Assembly (NCBI GenBank): GCA_963835055.1
Contig: CAWIDU010000001.1
Span: 496,001 to 560,000 of the forward strand
DNA: 64,000 nt
Origin: CAWIDU01 sp963835055
GTDB taxonomy: Bacteria; Patescibacteriota; Saccharimonadia; Saccharimonadales; UBA4665
Reading direction: 5' to 3'
Part shown: in pieces, positions 42,562 through 50,127 of the stretch
Position numbering within the stretch: the first letter of the stretch is position 1
Layout of the letters: each line of letters begins with the position of its first letter
Position numbers and translations under genes: made by a program
Notes under the pieces: generated by a model
Databases searched by the model: none
Told to the model about the DNA's origin: nothing
The model's input: the letters and a program-made list of their open reading frames with translations, nothing else

Positions 42562-43194
42562 CTAGTGGGCGGGGGCGTGGCGGCGCTGCCAGACGCGGTG
42601 GCGCTTGGCTGGTTTGACGGGTGGTTGGAGATGCGAAGTGGCGTGTTGAACGGCCATTTCTAGAACGTCAGCTGTCGTCCGTGCGTGTTTTTTGGCCGTG
42701 GCTGCCGGAGTGTGGGTTTTCGGTGCTACAGGTTCTGGCGTGGCCGGATGATGCTTGACCGGCACGCTGAAATCGGGCTCGGCGGCTAGCTCATTCTTAC
42801 TGAAACGGCTGATTAGCTGGCTGCGGCCGACTTTGTGGGCATGGCGCAGGCGGTTGGCGTCCAGCCGCGTGATTGACGGTTTGACCATGACCTTGACGGT
42901 GGCGGCCGGCAGATGGCCTTGGGCATTGGAGAATGGCTTCGGCTTCAAGGTGGGTTTGCTGACTGATTGGCGCATCAGAGTCTTGGAAGGTTGCGGTGCG
43001 TGACTGTCGAGGGCTTCGGTAGTGTGCGGCACCAACTTGGCAGCTAGCGGTTTGGCGTTAATCACTGGAGCCTTTGGTGGCTCTTCGGTTTGGACGGTAA
43101 TTTGGCGGCCGCCAGTAGCCGGCTCCAGCGCTGCACCGCTGCTGGCGTCATAACGCAGGCCGTTGATTTCGATAACGTTACGTTTTTGGCTCAC
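42562..43194 (-). CDS. Basic, Pro/Ala/His-rich hypothetical protein
   Basis: 210 residues starting at GTG 43194. A short ordered start (KRNVIEINGLRYDASSGAAL) is followed by a long low-complexity part rich in Lys, Pro, Ala and His, ending in a very basic KPAKRHRVWQRRHAPAH. It may bind nucleic acid or the envelope, but no family is recognised. It is transcribed away from the PEGA gene across a 100-nt divergent spacer. Confidence 0.6.
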   Translation of the reverse strand: MSQKRNVIEINGLRYDASSGAALEPATGGRQITVQTEEPPKAPVINAKPLAAKLVPHTTEALDSHAPQPSKTLMRQSVSKPTLKPKPFSNAQGHLPAATVKVMVKPSITRLDANRLRHAHKVGRSQLISRFSKNELAAEPDFSVPVKHHPATPEPVAPKTHTPAATAKKHARTTADVLEMAVQHATSHLQPPVKPAKRHRVWQRRHAPAH

Positions 43195-43279
43195 TTTTTA
43201 CTCGCTTTTTGGCCTCATTGTTTTGGCTGAAACCTTCCCCTATAGCTTAAACCCTCTTGTGGTCAACTGCAAGTCGTTT

Positions 43280-43285
43280 CATACT
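43280..43285 (+). promoter_or_regulatory. -10 box for the PEGA protein gene
   Basis: CATACT, with TTGTGG about 17 nt upstream (43257-43262), ends 10 nt before ATG 43296. Confidence 0.4.
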
Positions 43286-43295
43286 GATTTGAGGC

Positions 43296-44777
43296 ATGGA
43301 TTACCTAGACCCCAAACAACAGTTTCGGCATCGCATCATTTTGCTCTTCGGCTATGTCTGCATCGCCGTGGCGATTACCACCGGCACGATTATCTTGCTC
43401 TACGAAGCCCACGGTTTCGGCCTCAAGAATGGCACGGTAATCCAGAGCGGCTTGGTTTTCCTGTCTAGCCAGCCGCATCCAGCGACAATTCACATTGACG
43501 GTGTCAACAAGAAGGCCACTACCAATTCCCGCATGCTGCTGCCGGCTGGGATTTACAACGTCAGCCTTAGCCGCAGCGGTTACCGCACCTGGCAACGCAG
43601 CATTGAGGTCGACGGGGACAGCGTCGAGCATTTCGACTATCCGTTCTTGTTCCCGACCAAACTGGCCAGCAAGAAACTACAAAGCTACAATGCTGCGCCA
43701 GATATTGTTAGCCAGAGCCCGGATCGCCACTGGCTGCTCGTCCAGGAACCGGCCAGCTCGCCGCTAACGCTGGATGTCTATGATTTGACCAATCCGACCA
43801 AGGCGGCGACTGATATTGCCTTGCCGAGCGGTCTGGCCAGTCCGGTTACTACCAGCGATAACTGGCAGTTCGTTGACTGGGCCGACGATAATACGCATCT
43901 GCTGCTGCAACATAACTATGATGGCAAAACCGAATATATCCTGCTCGACCGTGGTGATCCAAGCCAATCGCTTAACTTGACTACCACCCTCTCAGCCGGA
44001 CAGGCTGAAGCAGCCTTAAATGATAAAAAATATAATCAATACTACTTGTACGACGCGGCGGCCAAAACTTTGTCGACGGCTTCGCTGTCGGCGCCGGCCG
44101 CTGTGCCGCTACTGCAAAATATCCTGGCCTATCAGCCGTATGGCAACAACACGATACTATATGTCACTGACGAGGGCGCGCCAGCCGGCAAGGTGTTGAT
44201 CAAACTAGCCATTGGCAATCAGACTTACGATATTCACAGCCTGCCGACTGGCAACAATTATCTGCTCGATCTAACCAAATATGGCAATTTGCTCTATGTG
44301 GCCGCTGGCTCGACGTCGGACAACAAAGTTTATATCTATAAGGATCCGGTCGGCCAGTTGGCTGCCGAGCCGAATCACGCTGTCACACCCAGCCAGGTCC
44401 TGCACGTCACGGCGCCCAGCTACCTCAGTTTTTCCAATAACGCCCAGTTCATCGTCACCGAAAACGCCACCCAATTTGGTGTTTATGATATCGAGAATCA
44501 GCACGGCTACAGTTTTGCTACCAATTTGCCGCTGGACAGCCCGCAAATCCACGCCGGCTGGATGGACGGCGATCGCCTGACTTACGTTAGCGGCGGCAAA
44601 CTAGTCGTCTTCGACTACGACGGAACCAATCAACAGGTTCTGATGAGCGCTAGCGGTGCCTGGCTGCCGGCTTTTGCGTCGGATTACAAATACGTCTATA
44701 CCATGACGCCAGGCAGCGCCAATGCCGCGCAGTTCAACCTCGAACAAACGGGTCTCGAGACACCAACTGATTTATAA
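43296..44777 (+). CDS. PEGA-domain surface protein with beta-propeller-like region
   Basis: 493 residues. One transmembrane helix at about 14-36, then a PEGA domain (about 52-115: SSQPHPATIHIDGVNKKATT, LPAGIYNVSLSRSGYRTWQ), which is a small beta-fold common in surface proteins. The remainder has recurring strands and Asp/Tyr-containing turns such as HWLLVQEP and WMDGDRLTYVSGGKLVVF, consistent with a WD-like propeller. It probably binds ligands at the surface. It overlaps the sortase gene end by 6 nt on the opposite strand. Confidence 0.7.
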   Translation: MDYLDPKQQFRHRIILLFGYVCIAVAITTGTIILLYEAHGFGLKNGTVIQSGLVFLSSQPHPATIHIDGVNKKATTNSRMLLPAGIYNVSLSRSGYRTWQRSIEVDGDSVEHFDYPFLFPTKLASKKLQSYNAAPDIVSQSPDRHWLLVQEPASSPLTLDVYDLTNPTKAATDIALPSGLASPVTTSDNWQFVDWADDNTHLLLQHNYDGKTEYILLDRGDPSQSLNLTTTLSAGQAEAALNDKKYNQYYLYDAAAKTLSTASLSAPAAVPLLQNILAYQPYGNNTILYVTDEGAPAGKVLIKLAIGNQTYDIHSLPTGNNYLLDLTKYGNLLYVAAGSTSDNKVYIYKDPVGQLAAEPNHAVTPSQVLHVTAPSYLSFSNNAQFIVTENATQFGVYDIENQHGYSFATNLPLDSPQIHAGWMDGDRLTYVSGGKLVVFDYDGTNQQVLMSASGAWLPAFASDYKYVYTMTPGSANAAQFNLEQTGLETPTDL

Positions 44778-46028
44778 ACCTAGTTTCCGGGCGTGGCGCA
44801 GCGGCTGGTTAATCCAGCGGGCTATGACGAACAGCACGGCCGCCAGAATAGCGATGGTGCTGAGCTTGCCGAAGGCAGTGCGAATGAAACTGGTCCAGGC
44901 CGTCGGCCCGTTGCCGGGCAGCGTCGTCAGTGGCGTGACGGTGGCCGCCGCTGCAGTGGCATTGCCCGACGGGTCGGGGCTGATTTGTTGGCCGACGACC
45001 ACCAGACGGTTGATGCTGGTGCCCGGAGGATCGCAAGTAATCAGCGTAGCGGTGGCCGTCTGGCCGGCTACCGGGCCCAAGACGCCGACATCGTTGGGAC
45101 TGACAATGGTGTGCGAAATGACTTTGTAAACGTAAACTTTATCGTTATAGGTCAGGTAAAATGTGTCGCCATCAACTAGCGTGTGCAGCAAGACAAAAGC
45201 GAATTTGTACCTGCCAGAATTGAAAATGTTATTGCTGCTGTGGCCGAAAAACGCCGTATTGCCGTCCTGCCCTGGCAAGACCGTCGTCGGGTAATGCACC
45301 ACGCCGCTCTGCAAGTCGTTCTCGATATCGGCCTCGTTAGTCGACGTTTCACTGTAGTCGACCGGAATTTCAACGTTAATTTTCGGGATGATGACCTCCG
45401 GTGTCGGTGTTGGCGCCACGTCGGAGGTGCTGAGGATGATCGGCGTGGCCGCTGAGGCCCGGCTGGGCTGGATGAACGGCGCGATGAAGACTTGGTTGAA
45501 GAAACCAAACAGGAAAATAATCACTGCCACCAACCCTAAGGCCAGTCCGAAAAGCAGGGACTGCAGATGATGCTTGGCCTGTAACTTGCCGCCACCGCTG
45601 ATACGCTGCCGGACAGCGGCTTGCAGCTGTTTCTTGCCGACCGGTTGTTTGTGCTCGGCCAATTGCCGGCCGCTATCAGCCGACGCTGGCGCTGGTCCAC
45701 CAACATTCGGCTGGCTGTCATAGAATTCTTGCCAAACTTGCCGCTTCTCATCGTCCGACAGGCCTTGATAATAGTCGTGCCACTCGGTTTGAACGGCCGC
45801 CAGGCTCTTACCCGACGTGCCCAGCTGATACATAAACTGTTGGTGCTTGGAGCGGTGGTCGGTCTCCTCTGCTTCACTTAGTTCCTGCTTGGCCGCTGGT
45901 CCGTCGTCATAAATCCGGGCCAGTTTGTCGCGAATCATCCCCACTGCCATGTCATCATCACCCGCCGTTGCCGGCGGAGCTATTCTCAGGTCGTCGTCAC
46001 CGTGGGGGTTGTATGTATGCAAAGCCAT
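44772..46028 (-). CDS. Sortase with large cytoplasmic N-terminal region
   Basis: 418 residues from ATG 46028 (a start at 46064 would lie before the expected transcript start). An unusually long N-terminal region (about 1-165) precedes the first transmembrane helix (LFGLALGLVAVIIFLFGF). The sortase domain has the catalytic His in FFGHSSN, Cys in LITCDPPG, and the Arg in NRLVV. A second transmembrane helix and basic tail end it. The domain resembles class D/E sortases. It would attach proteins to the envelope; a candidate substrate with LPAGG is coded at 62437. Confidence 0.85.
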   Translation of the reverse strand: MALHTYNPHGDDDLRIAPPATAGDDDMAVGMIRDKLARIYDDGPAAKQELSEAEETDHRSKHQQFMYQLGTSGKSLAAVQTEWHDYYQGLSDDEKRQVWQEFYDSQPNVGGPAPASADSGRQLAEHKQPVGKKQLQAAVRQRISGGGKLQAKHHLQSLLFGLALGLVAVIIFLFGFFNQVFIAPFIQPSRASAATPIILSTSDVAPTPTPEVIIPKINVEIPVDYSETSTNEADIENDLQSGVVHYPTTVLPGQDGNTAFFGHSSNNIFNSGRYKFAFVLLHTLVDGDTFYLTYNDKVYVYKVISHTIVSPNDVGVLGPVAGQTATATLITCDPPGTSINRLVVVGQQISPDPSGNATAAAATVTPLTTLPGNGPTAWTSFIRTAFGKLSTIAILAAVLFVIARWINQPLRHARKLGL

Positions 46029-46102
46029 TATAAAACCACGAGCCGCCACTGGCTCAGTAAGCATAATTATAGTACAATGACCCCTTATAGCCTACTGGCT
46101 AG

Positions 46103-46187
46103 GGGCGAGTGGCGGAACTGGTATACGCGCACGACTCAAAATCGTGTTCCTTACGGAGTGAGGGTTCGATTCCCTCCTCGCCCACCA
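46103..46187 (+). tRNA. tRNA-Leu (CAA)
   Basis: Acceptor GGGCGAG/CTCGCCC, anticodon arm CACGA-CTCAAAA-TCGTG with anticodon CAA, a long class II variable arm (about TTCCTTACGGAG), T arm with GGTTCGATTCC, and CCA encoded at 46185-46187. Confidence 0.95.
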
Positions 46188-46982
46188 TCATTTCGAAATT
46201 TCATTCACGGCTGTCGTCAACGCCTCAAAAGTTTTGCCGGGATTCTGTAGCCACCAGACGCTGGCCGCGGCGGCGGCTTGGACACGCCAGATTTCTTTAT
46301 CTTCAATTAATTTCGTGCTGCTCACCTGCCCATTAGCGGCGACGAAGATATTTTGCAGGTGTTTAACTACTATAGCCACGTCGTATTTTTCAGTGAAGTC
46401 ATGCAGCTGCTCAACTAGCCTAAGGAAATCCATGTCGAAGGTGAAAGCCTTGGGATAATGTGCGCCGACGGCCAGAGCCTGCAGCTGGGCGAAACTAATA
46501 ACTAACGTTGTTTTTTGTCTGGACAATAGTTTCGCGGGAGACTTAATAAAATAATCGGCCGTATCCTTGGCGAGCGTCAATTGGCCGTCGTATTTTTCGA
46601 GAAACTTTTCTAGCAAAATTGCGGTTTCCGAGTTTCTGCCAAAGTCGCCGGCCAGTAATACGCCGTCACTCCACTCGCTCATGGCCAACATCTCGGCCAG
46701 AGCTTGCTGGGCGAAGCTGCCGCTGGGCGTGCTCGGCGCGTACTCGCCAGCGGCGAAAACTTTGCCAACGCTCTTCTGCAAACTGTTTGGCAGCAACACG
46801 CGGGCGTTGCCAATGCCAGCTTTTTCGGCTGCCGCGTAAGCCATTGCCGGCGCCGCGAAGCCATGAAGATTGCCGCCGACAATTAACAGCTTGCCGGCAT
46901 GCTTTTTGATCTCCGGCCGACTCCACAACAGGTCTGGAAACAGTGGTGCTGCAGCTGTCTGTTTATGCCAATAATTGTGCAT
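46188..46982 (-). CDS. NAD(P)H-hydrate dehydratase-like ribokinase-fold protein
   Basis: 264 residues. The pattern HAGKLLIVGGNLHGFAAPAMAYAAAEKAGIGNARVLLPNSL fits the YjeF C-terminal (carbohydrate-kinase-like) family that repairs NAD(P)HX. The usual GPGLG and GNPGMA motifs are changed to AGDFGRNSE and weaker sequence, so this may be a divergent repair enzyme or a kinase of another kind. It overlaps the hydrolase gene by 20 nt and ends next to the tRNA-Leu gene. Confidence 0.55.
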   Translation of the reverse strand: MHNYWHKQTAAAPLFPDLLWSRPEIKKHAGKLLIVGGNLHGFAAPAMAYAAAEKAGIGNARVLLPNSLQKSVGKVFAAGEYAPSTPSGSFAQQALAEMLAMSEWSDGVLLAGDFGRNSETAILLEKFLEKYDGQLTLAKDTADYFIKSPAKLLSRQKTTLVISFAQLQALAVGAHYPKAFTFDMDFLRLVEQLHDFTEKYDVAIVVKHLQNIFVAANGQVSSTKLIEDKEIWRVQAAAAASVWWLQNPGKTFEALTTAVNEISK

Positions 46983-47568
46983 AATGGTCTACTATCTCCG
47001 AATATTTTTCTGGTTCCTCCCAAATGTTCTCATGAGAGCCAGGCAAGCTGATGAAGGCCCAGGCTTTACGGGTCAGGACTTTTTGGAGGGCACGGGAATG
47101 AGGCCACGGATCAAGCTGGTTGGCAATAAAGACCACCTGGGAGTTAGCAAAACTCGGTAATTCGGCCGCCGGCTGGCTAGTTAATTTAACAATCCTATAG
47201 TTATGGACTGGGTGAGCTAGGCCGTACATGAAACTGGCTAGACTCCAACGCATGCGTCTGCCTAAACGATGTTGCGCACGGGCCGAGCGCCAAATGTTGC
47301 GGTTAGCTGTGACATACGTTTGATGGAGGTCGGTTTGCGGCAACGCCGCGCCAACGAGCACCAACAATCTGGGCTTAAGTTCTCCGGGCAGTAACCAACA
47401 AGCTGCCGAGTGAGCGACAATAATGTCCGCCGCTTCTGCCTGCCAAACCGTCTGATATCCGCATCTTTCCATTTGGGCTTTAAGGCCACGGCTATGTATG
47501 GGCCCGCCCATGAAACCATGGCTGATGTAACACCTGAGGTTTTTAATCGGTGAGTTGATAACTGCCAT
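46963..47568 (-). CDS. Small alpha/beta hydrolase
   Basis: 201 residues from ATG 47568, overlapping the HAD gene by 26 nt. Features of a compact alpha/beta hydrolase: oxyanion strand YISHGFMGGP, nucleophile in VAHSAACWL (Ser), an acidic residue in NQLDPW and a His in LPGSHENIWEE. It resembles RBBP9/YdeN-type serine hydrolases, but the substrate cannot be assigned. It lies in a tight minus-strand operon with the kinase-like and HAD genes. Confidence 0.6.
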   Translation of the reverse strand: MAVINSPIKNLRCYISHGFMGGPIHSRGLKAQMERCGYQTVWQAEAADIIVAHSAACWLLPGELKPRLLVLVGAALPQTDLHQTYVTANRNIWRSARAQHRLGRRMRWSLASFMYGLAHPVHNYRIVKLTSQPAAELPSFANSQVVFIANQLDPWPHSRALQKVLTRKAWAFISLPGSHENIWEEPEKYSEIVDHYAQLLA

Positions 47569-48268
47569 TCCTCGGCTCCAATCGATAAACCATATTTTTG
47601 CGCTCGATGACCACTGGCCAGCCGGCCTGGCGGGCGTGGCGGAGCAGCTTCTTGGTCGGGTTAAAAGCGATCGGCTGCTCGACTGTTTCCAGCATCGGGA
47701 TGTCGCTCTCGCTGTCGCCAACGGCCACGCTGCCCCGCCAACTGGCGCCGTGTTTCTTGACCAGCTCTTTCAGGAAAACCGGTTTGGTCTCGCGTTTCAA
47801 TAAATGTTCTAGTCCTGTCAGACGACCATTTTTTACTCCGTAAACCGAGCCGCCGTGGTCGTCGAACTTATAGTGCTTGGCCACCAGGCTAACGATTTGA
47901 TCTTGCGACGCTGAAATGGCGAACAGCAGGTAATTCTTGGCGCGCAGCTCCTCGATCAAGTCGCGGGTATAGGTATAGGCCTGGTCCTGGTACTCGTCGA
48001 GCACGGCCCGGCAGGCCTGTTCGAAATCCTTGACTTTGATGCCCGGCAAAGTTTCGTTAATGAGTTCTATGAGAGTTGATTCGTATTCCTCGAACGAATT
48101 TTCGCCGGTCCGTTTCTTCCAGGTCAGGCGGGCTTGGCGAACTCTCTGGAAATCATCAGGGCTAATAATGCCCCGATGGGCGAGTTCATCGGCCAGGGCG
48201 TGGTATAGCTGCCAGCGAATCAGCGTGCCGTCGATATCGAAAACAGCGAACGGCCTAGCTTTGCTCAT
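47543..48268 (-). CDS. HAD-superfamily phosphatase
   Basis: 241 residues from ATG 48268, overlapping the xthA stop by 4 nt. HAD motif I FDIDGT is at about residue 10, motif II in ISASQD, and motifs III/IV in KRETKP and VAVGDSESDIPML. A helical cap lies between. It resembles phosphoserine phosphatases, but substrate is unknown. It is coupled to the exonuclease gene upstream. Confidence 0.85.
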   Translation of the reverse strand: MSKARPFAVFDIDGTLIRWQLYHALADELAHRGIISPDDFQRVRQARLTWKKRTGENSFEEYESTLIELINETLPGIKVKDFEQACRAVLDEYQDQAYTYTRDLIEELRAKNYLLFAISASQDQIVSLVAKHYKFDDHGGSVYGVKNGRLTGLEHLLKRETKPVFLKELVKKHGASWRGSVAVGDSESDIPMLETVEQPIAFNPTKKLLRHARQAGWPVVIERKNMVYRLEPRNGSYQLTD

Positions 48269-49065
48269 AAGTCCAGTGTAACAGATACCGGGCAGTGGTC
48301 GGAGCCCATGACTGCGGGGTGGATGGCGGCAGCCTTGACACTCGACTTCAGGCTGGCCGAAACCAGGACGTAGTCGATGCGCCAACCGACGTTCCGCTCG
48401 CGGGCGCTAGCGAAGTGCGACCACCAGGTGTAGAAGCCTTTGCCTTGCTTGAACATGCGGAGGGTGTCGATGAAACCAGCGTCGACGAAGGCCTGAAAGC
48501 CGCTGCGCTCCTCATCGGTGAAGCCTTTCTTGCCGACATTGGCCTTGTCGTTGGCCAGGTCGTCGGGCGTGTGGGCGACATTGAGATCGCCACAGAAGAC
48601 GACCGGCTTAGTTTTCTCCAGCTGCTGGCAATAGGCCAAGAAAGCCGGATCCCAGTGTTTGTGGCGGAGCGGGATGCGGCTGAGGTCATCTTTGGCGTTA
48701 GGAGTGTAAACGGTCACTACCCAGAAGCCTACAAACTCGGCGGCCATCACCCGCCCCTCGGCGTTGGGATCCCCGTAAACGTCGCCAGTGACGCCGTATT
48801 TCTTAATAATATCTGCCGGAAAACCGTTGATAACCTGGATGGGCTTAACTTTACTAAGAATCGCCGTGCCGGAGTAGCCAGGCTTCTCGGCCGAGTACCA
48901 GAAAACATTGTAGCCATCGAGCTTGACATCGATTTGCTCGGGCTTGGCCTTGATTTCCTGCAGGCACAGGATGTCCGGCTGCTCGGCGTCTAGAAACGGC
49001 TGGAATAAATTTTTCTTAGTCACCGCCCGGATGCCGTTGACGTTCCAGGAATAGAGTTTCAACAT
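48265..49065 (-). CDS. xthA: Exodeoxyribonuclease III (AP endonuclease)
   Basis: 266 residues. Motifs: LYSWNVNGIRAV, LCLQEIKA with the metal-binding Glu, GYSGTAIL, TVYTPNA, FCGDLNVAH with the catalytic Asp-x-Asn, and the end SDHCPVSVTL with the Asp-His pair. It removes abasic sites and 3' blocks in base-excision repair. It follows a small coiled-coil gene by 4 nt and leads an operon with the HAD phosphatase and hydrolase. Confidence 0.94.
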   Translation of the reverse strand: MLKLYSWNVNGIRAVTKKNLFQPFLDAEQPDILCLQEIKAKPEQIDVKLDGYNVFWYSAEKPGYSGTAILSKVKPIQVINGFPADIIKKYGVTGDVYGDPNAEGRVMAAEFVGFWVVTVYTPNAKDDLSRIPLRHKHWDPAFLAYCQQLEKTKPVVFCGDLNVAHTPDDLANDKANVGKKGFTDEERSGFQAFVDAGFIDTLRMFKQGKGFYTWWSHFASARERNVGWRIDYVLVSASLKSSVKAAAIHPAVMGSDHCPVSVTLDL

Positions 49066-49069
49066 GGGT

Positions 49070-49327
49070 TTAGGCAGCGGTTTCCAGGCGCAGAAGACGG
49101 CGATTGGTGCTAGTTGCGAGTTCGTGCATTTCCTTGTTCGTCTTTTTCAGGGAATGCTTTACGACCTTCATGTCGCTTTTCAACTCGGTGATGTCGTGTT
49201 GCATGGTTGGGAGCTTTGAAGTTTGGTTTAGGAGCGTGTCGAGGATTTCAAAAACAGCATCAAACCGATCATCGATATGGTCAACAAAGGCACCGATCTT
49301 GTTATCAATATATGAACGCTGACTCAT
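49070..49327 (-). CDS. Small coiled-coil protein
   Basis: 85 residues, mostly heptad-like: FVDHIDDRFDAVFEILDTLLNQ and KSDMKVVKHSLKKTNKEMHEL. It begins at ATG 49327 with a -10 box 7 nt upstream, so it heads the xthA transcript. The family is not known to me; short coiled-coil proteins of this type occur widely in CPR genomes. Confidence 0.6.
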   Translation of the reverse strand: MSQRSYIDNKIGAFVDHIDDRFDAVFEILDTLLNQTSKLPTMQHDITELKSDMKVVKHSLKKTNKEMHELATSTNRRLLRLETAA

Positions 49328-49334
49328 GAGCTAC

Positions 49335-49340
49335 AGTATA
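49335..49340 (-). promoter_or_regulatory. -10 box for the coiled-coil/xthA unit, predicted leaderless
   Basis: On the minus strand TATACT ends 7 nt before ATG 49327. Confidence 0.4.
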
Positions 49341-49394
49341 ATAACCTGCCCTGGCATTTACCATTCTTTTTATATGATTATTTAAGTAATCATC

Positions 49395-49403
49395 TGCTAT
49401 ACT
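49395..49403 (+). promoter_or_regulatory. Extended -10 promoter for pyrH
   Basis: TGC then TATACT ends 10 nt before ATG 49414; no Shine-Dalgarno site lies between. Confidence 0.5.
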
Positions 49404-49413
49404 ATTTTTCCAG

Positions 49414-50127
49414 ATGAGCAACGCTTATAAACGAGTTCTTTTGAAACTATCGGGCGAGCAATTGGCCGGCAAGTTCGAGGGTGGTATTGATACCGAGCTG
49501 AGCGCTTGGCTGGCTCAGGAAGTTAAAAAAGTCGTCAAGACCGGCACCCAGGTTGTCATCATGGTCGGCGGCGGCAACTTCGCTCGCGGTGCCCAACTAG
49601 CTGGCCATGGCATCAAGCGCGTCACAGCCGACCAAATTGGCATGTTGGGCACTATGATGAATGCCCTGGCGTTGACCGATATCTTCGAATCTCAAGGCAT
49701 CGTGACGCGTTGCCTGTCGAGTATTTTCGCCGAGCAGATTGCCGAGCCCTTCGTCTATCGCCTGGCGGAGAAGCATCTTGAGAAAAATCGGGTGGTAATT
49801 GTTGCCGGCGGCAGCGGCCGGCCGTACGTGACGACCGACACTGCGGCAGCTATTTTGGCATTGGAGCTAGACTGCGACGTTATTTTGAAGGCCACCAAGG
49901 TCGACGGGGTTTATGACAAGGATCCGGCCAAGTTCAAGAACACTCACCTGGTGCCGAAATTATCATTCAAGGACGCCGTGGCCGACGGTGCGATTCAAAT
50001 TATGGACAAGGCGGCCCTGGGCATGGCCATGGAACACCAATTGCCGATTATCGTTTTCGACGCCATGCAGCCCGATAACATAGTCAAAGCCGCTGCCGGC
50101 CAAATCGTCGGCACGACGATTAGCTAG
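49414..50127 (+). CDS. pyrH: Uridylate kinase
   Basis: 237 residues, the amino-acid-kinase fold of bacterial UMP kinase. Signatures: LLKLSGEQLAG, VIMVGGGNFARG, LGTMMNALAL, VVIVAGGSGRPYVTTDTAA, ILKATKVDGVYDKDP. It converts UMP to UDP for nucleic acid and sugar-nucleotide synthesis. The usual neighbours tsf and frr are not present. It ends convergently on the Clp gene, overlapping by 4 nt. Confidence 0.95.
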   Translation: MSNAYKRVLLKLSGEQLAGKFEGGIDTELSAWLAQEVKKVVKTGTQVVIMVGGGNFARGAQLAGHGIKRVTADQIGMLGTMMNALALTDIFESQGIVTRCLSSIFAEQIAEPFVYRLAEKHLEKNRVVIVAGGSGRPYVTTDTAAAILALELDCDVILKATKVDGVYDKDPAKFKNTHLVPKLSFKDAVADGAIQIMDKAALGMAMEHQLPIIVFDAMQPDNIVKAAAGQIVGTTIS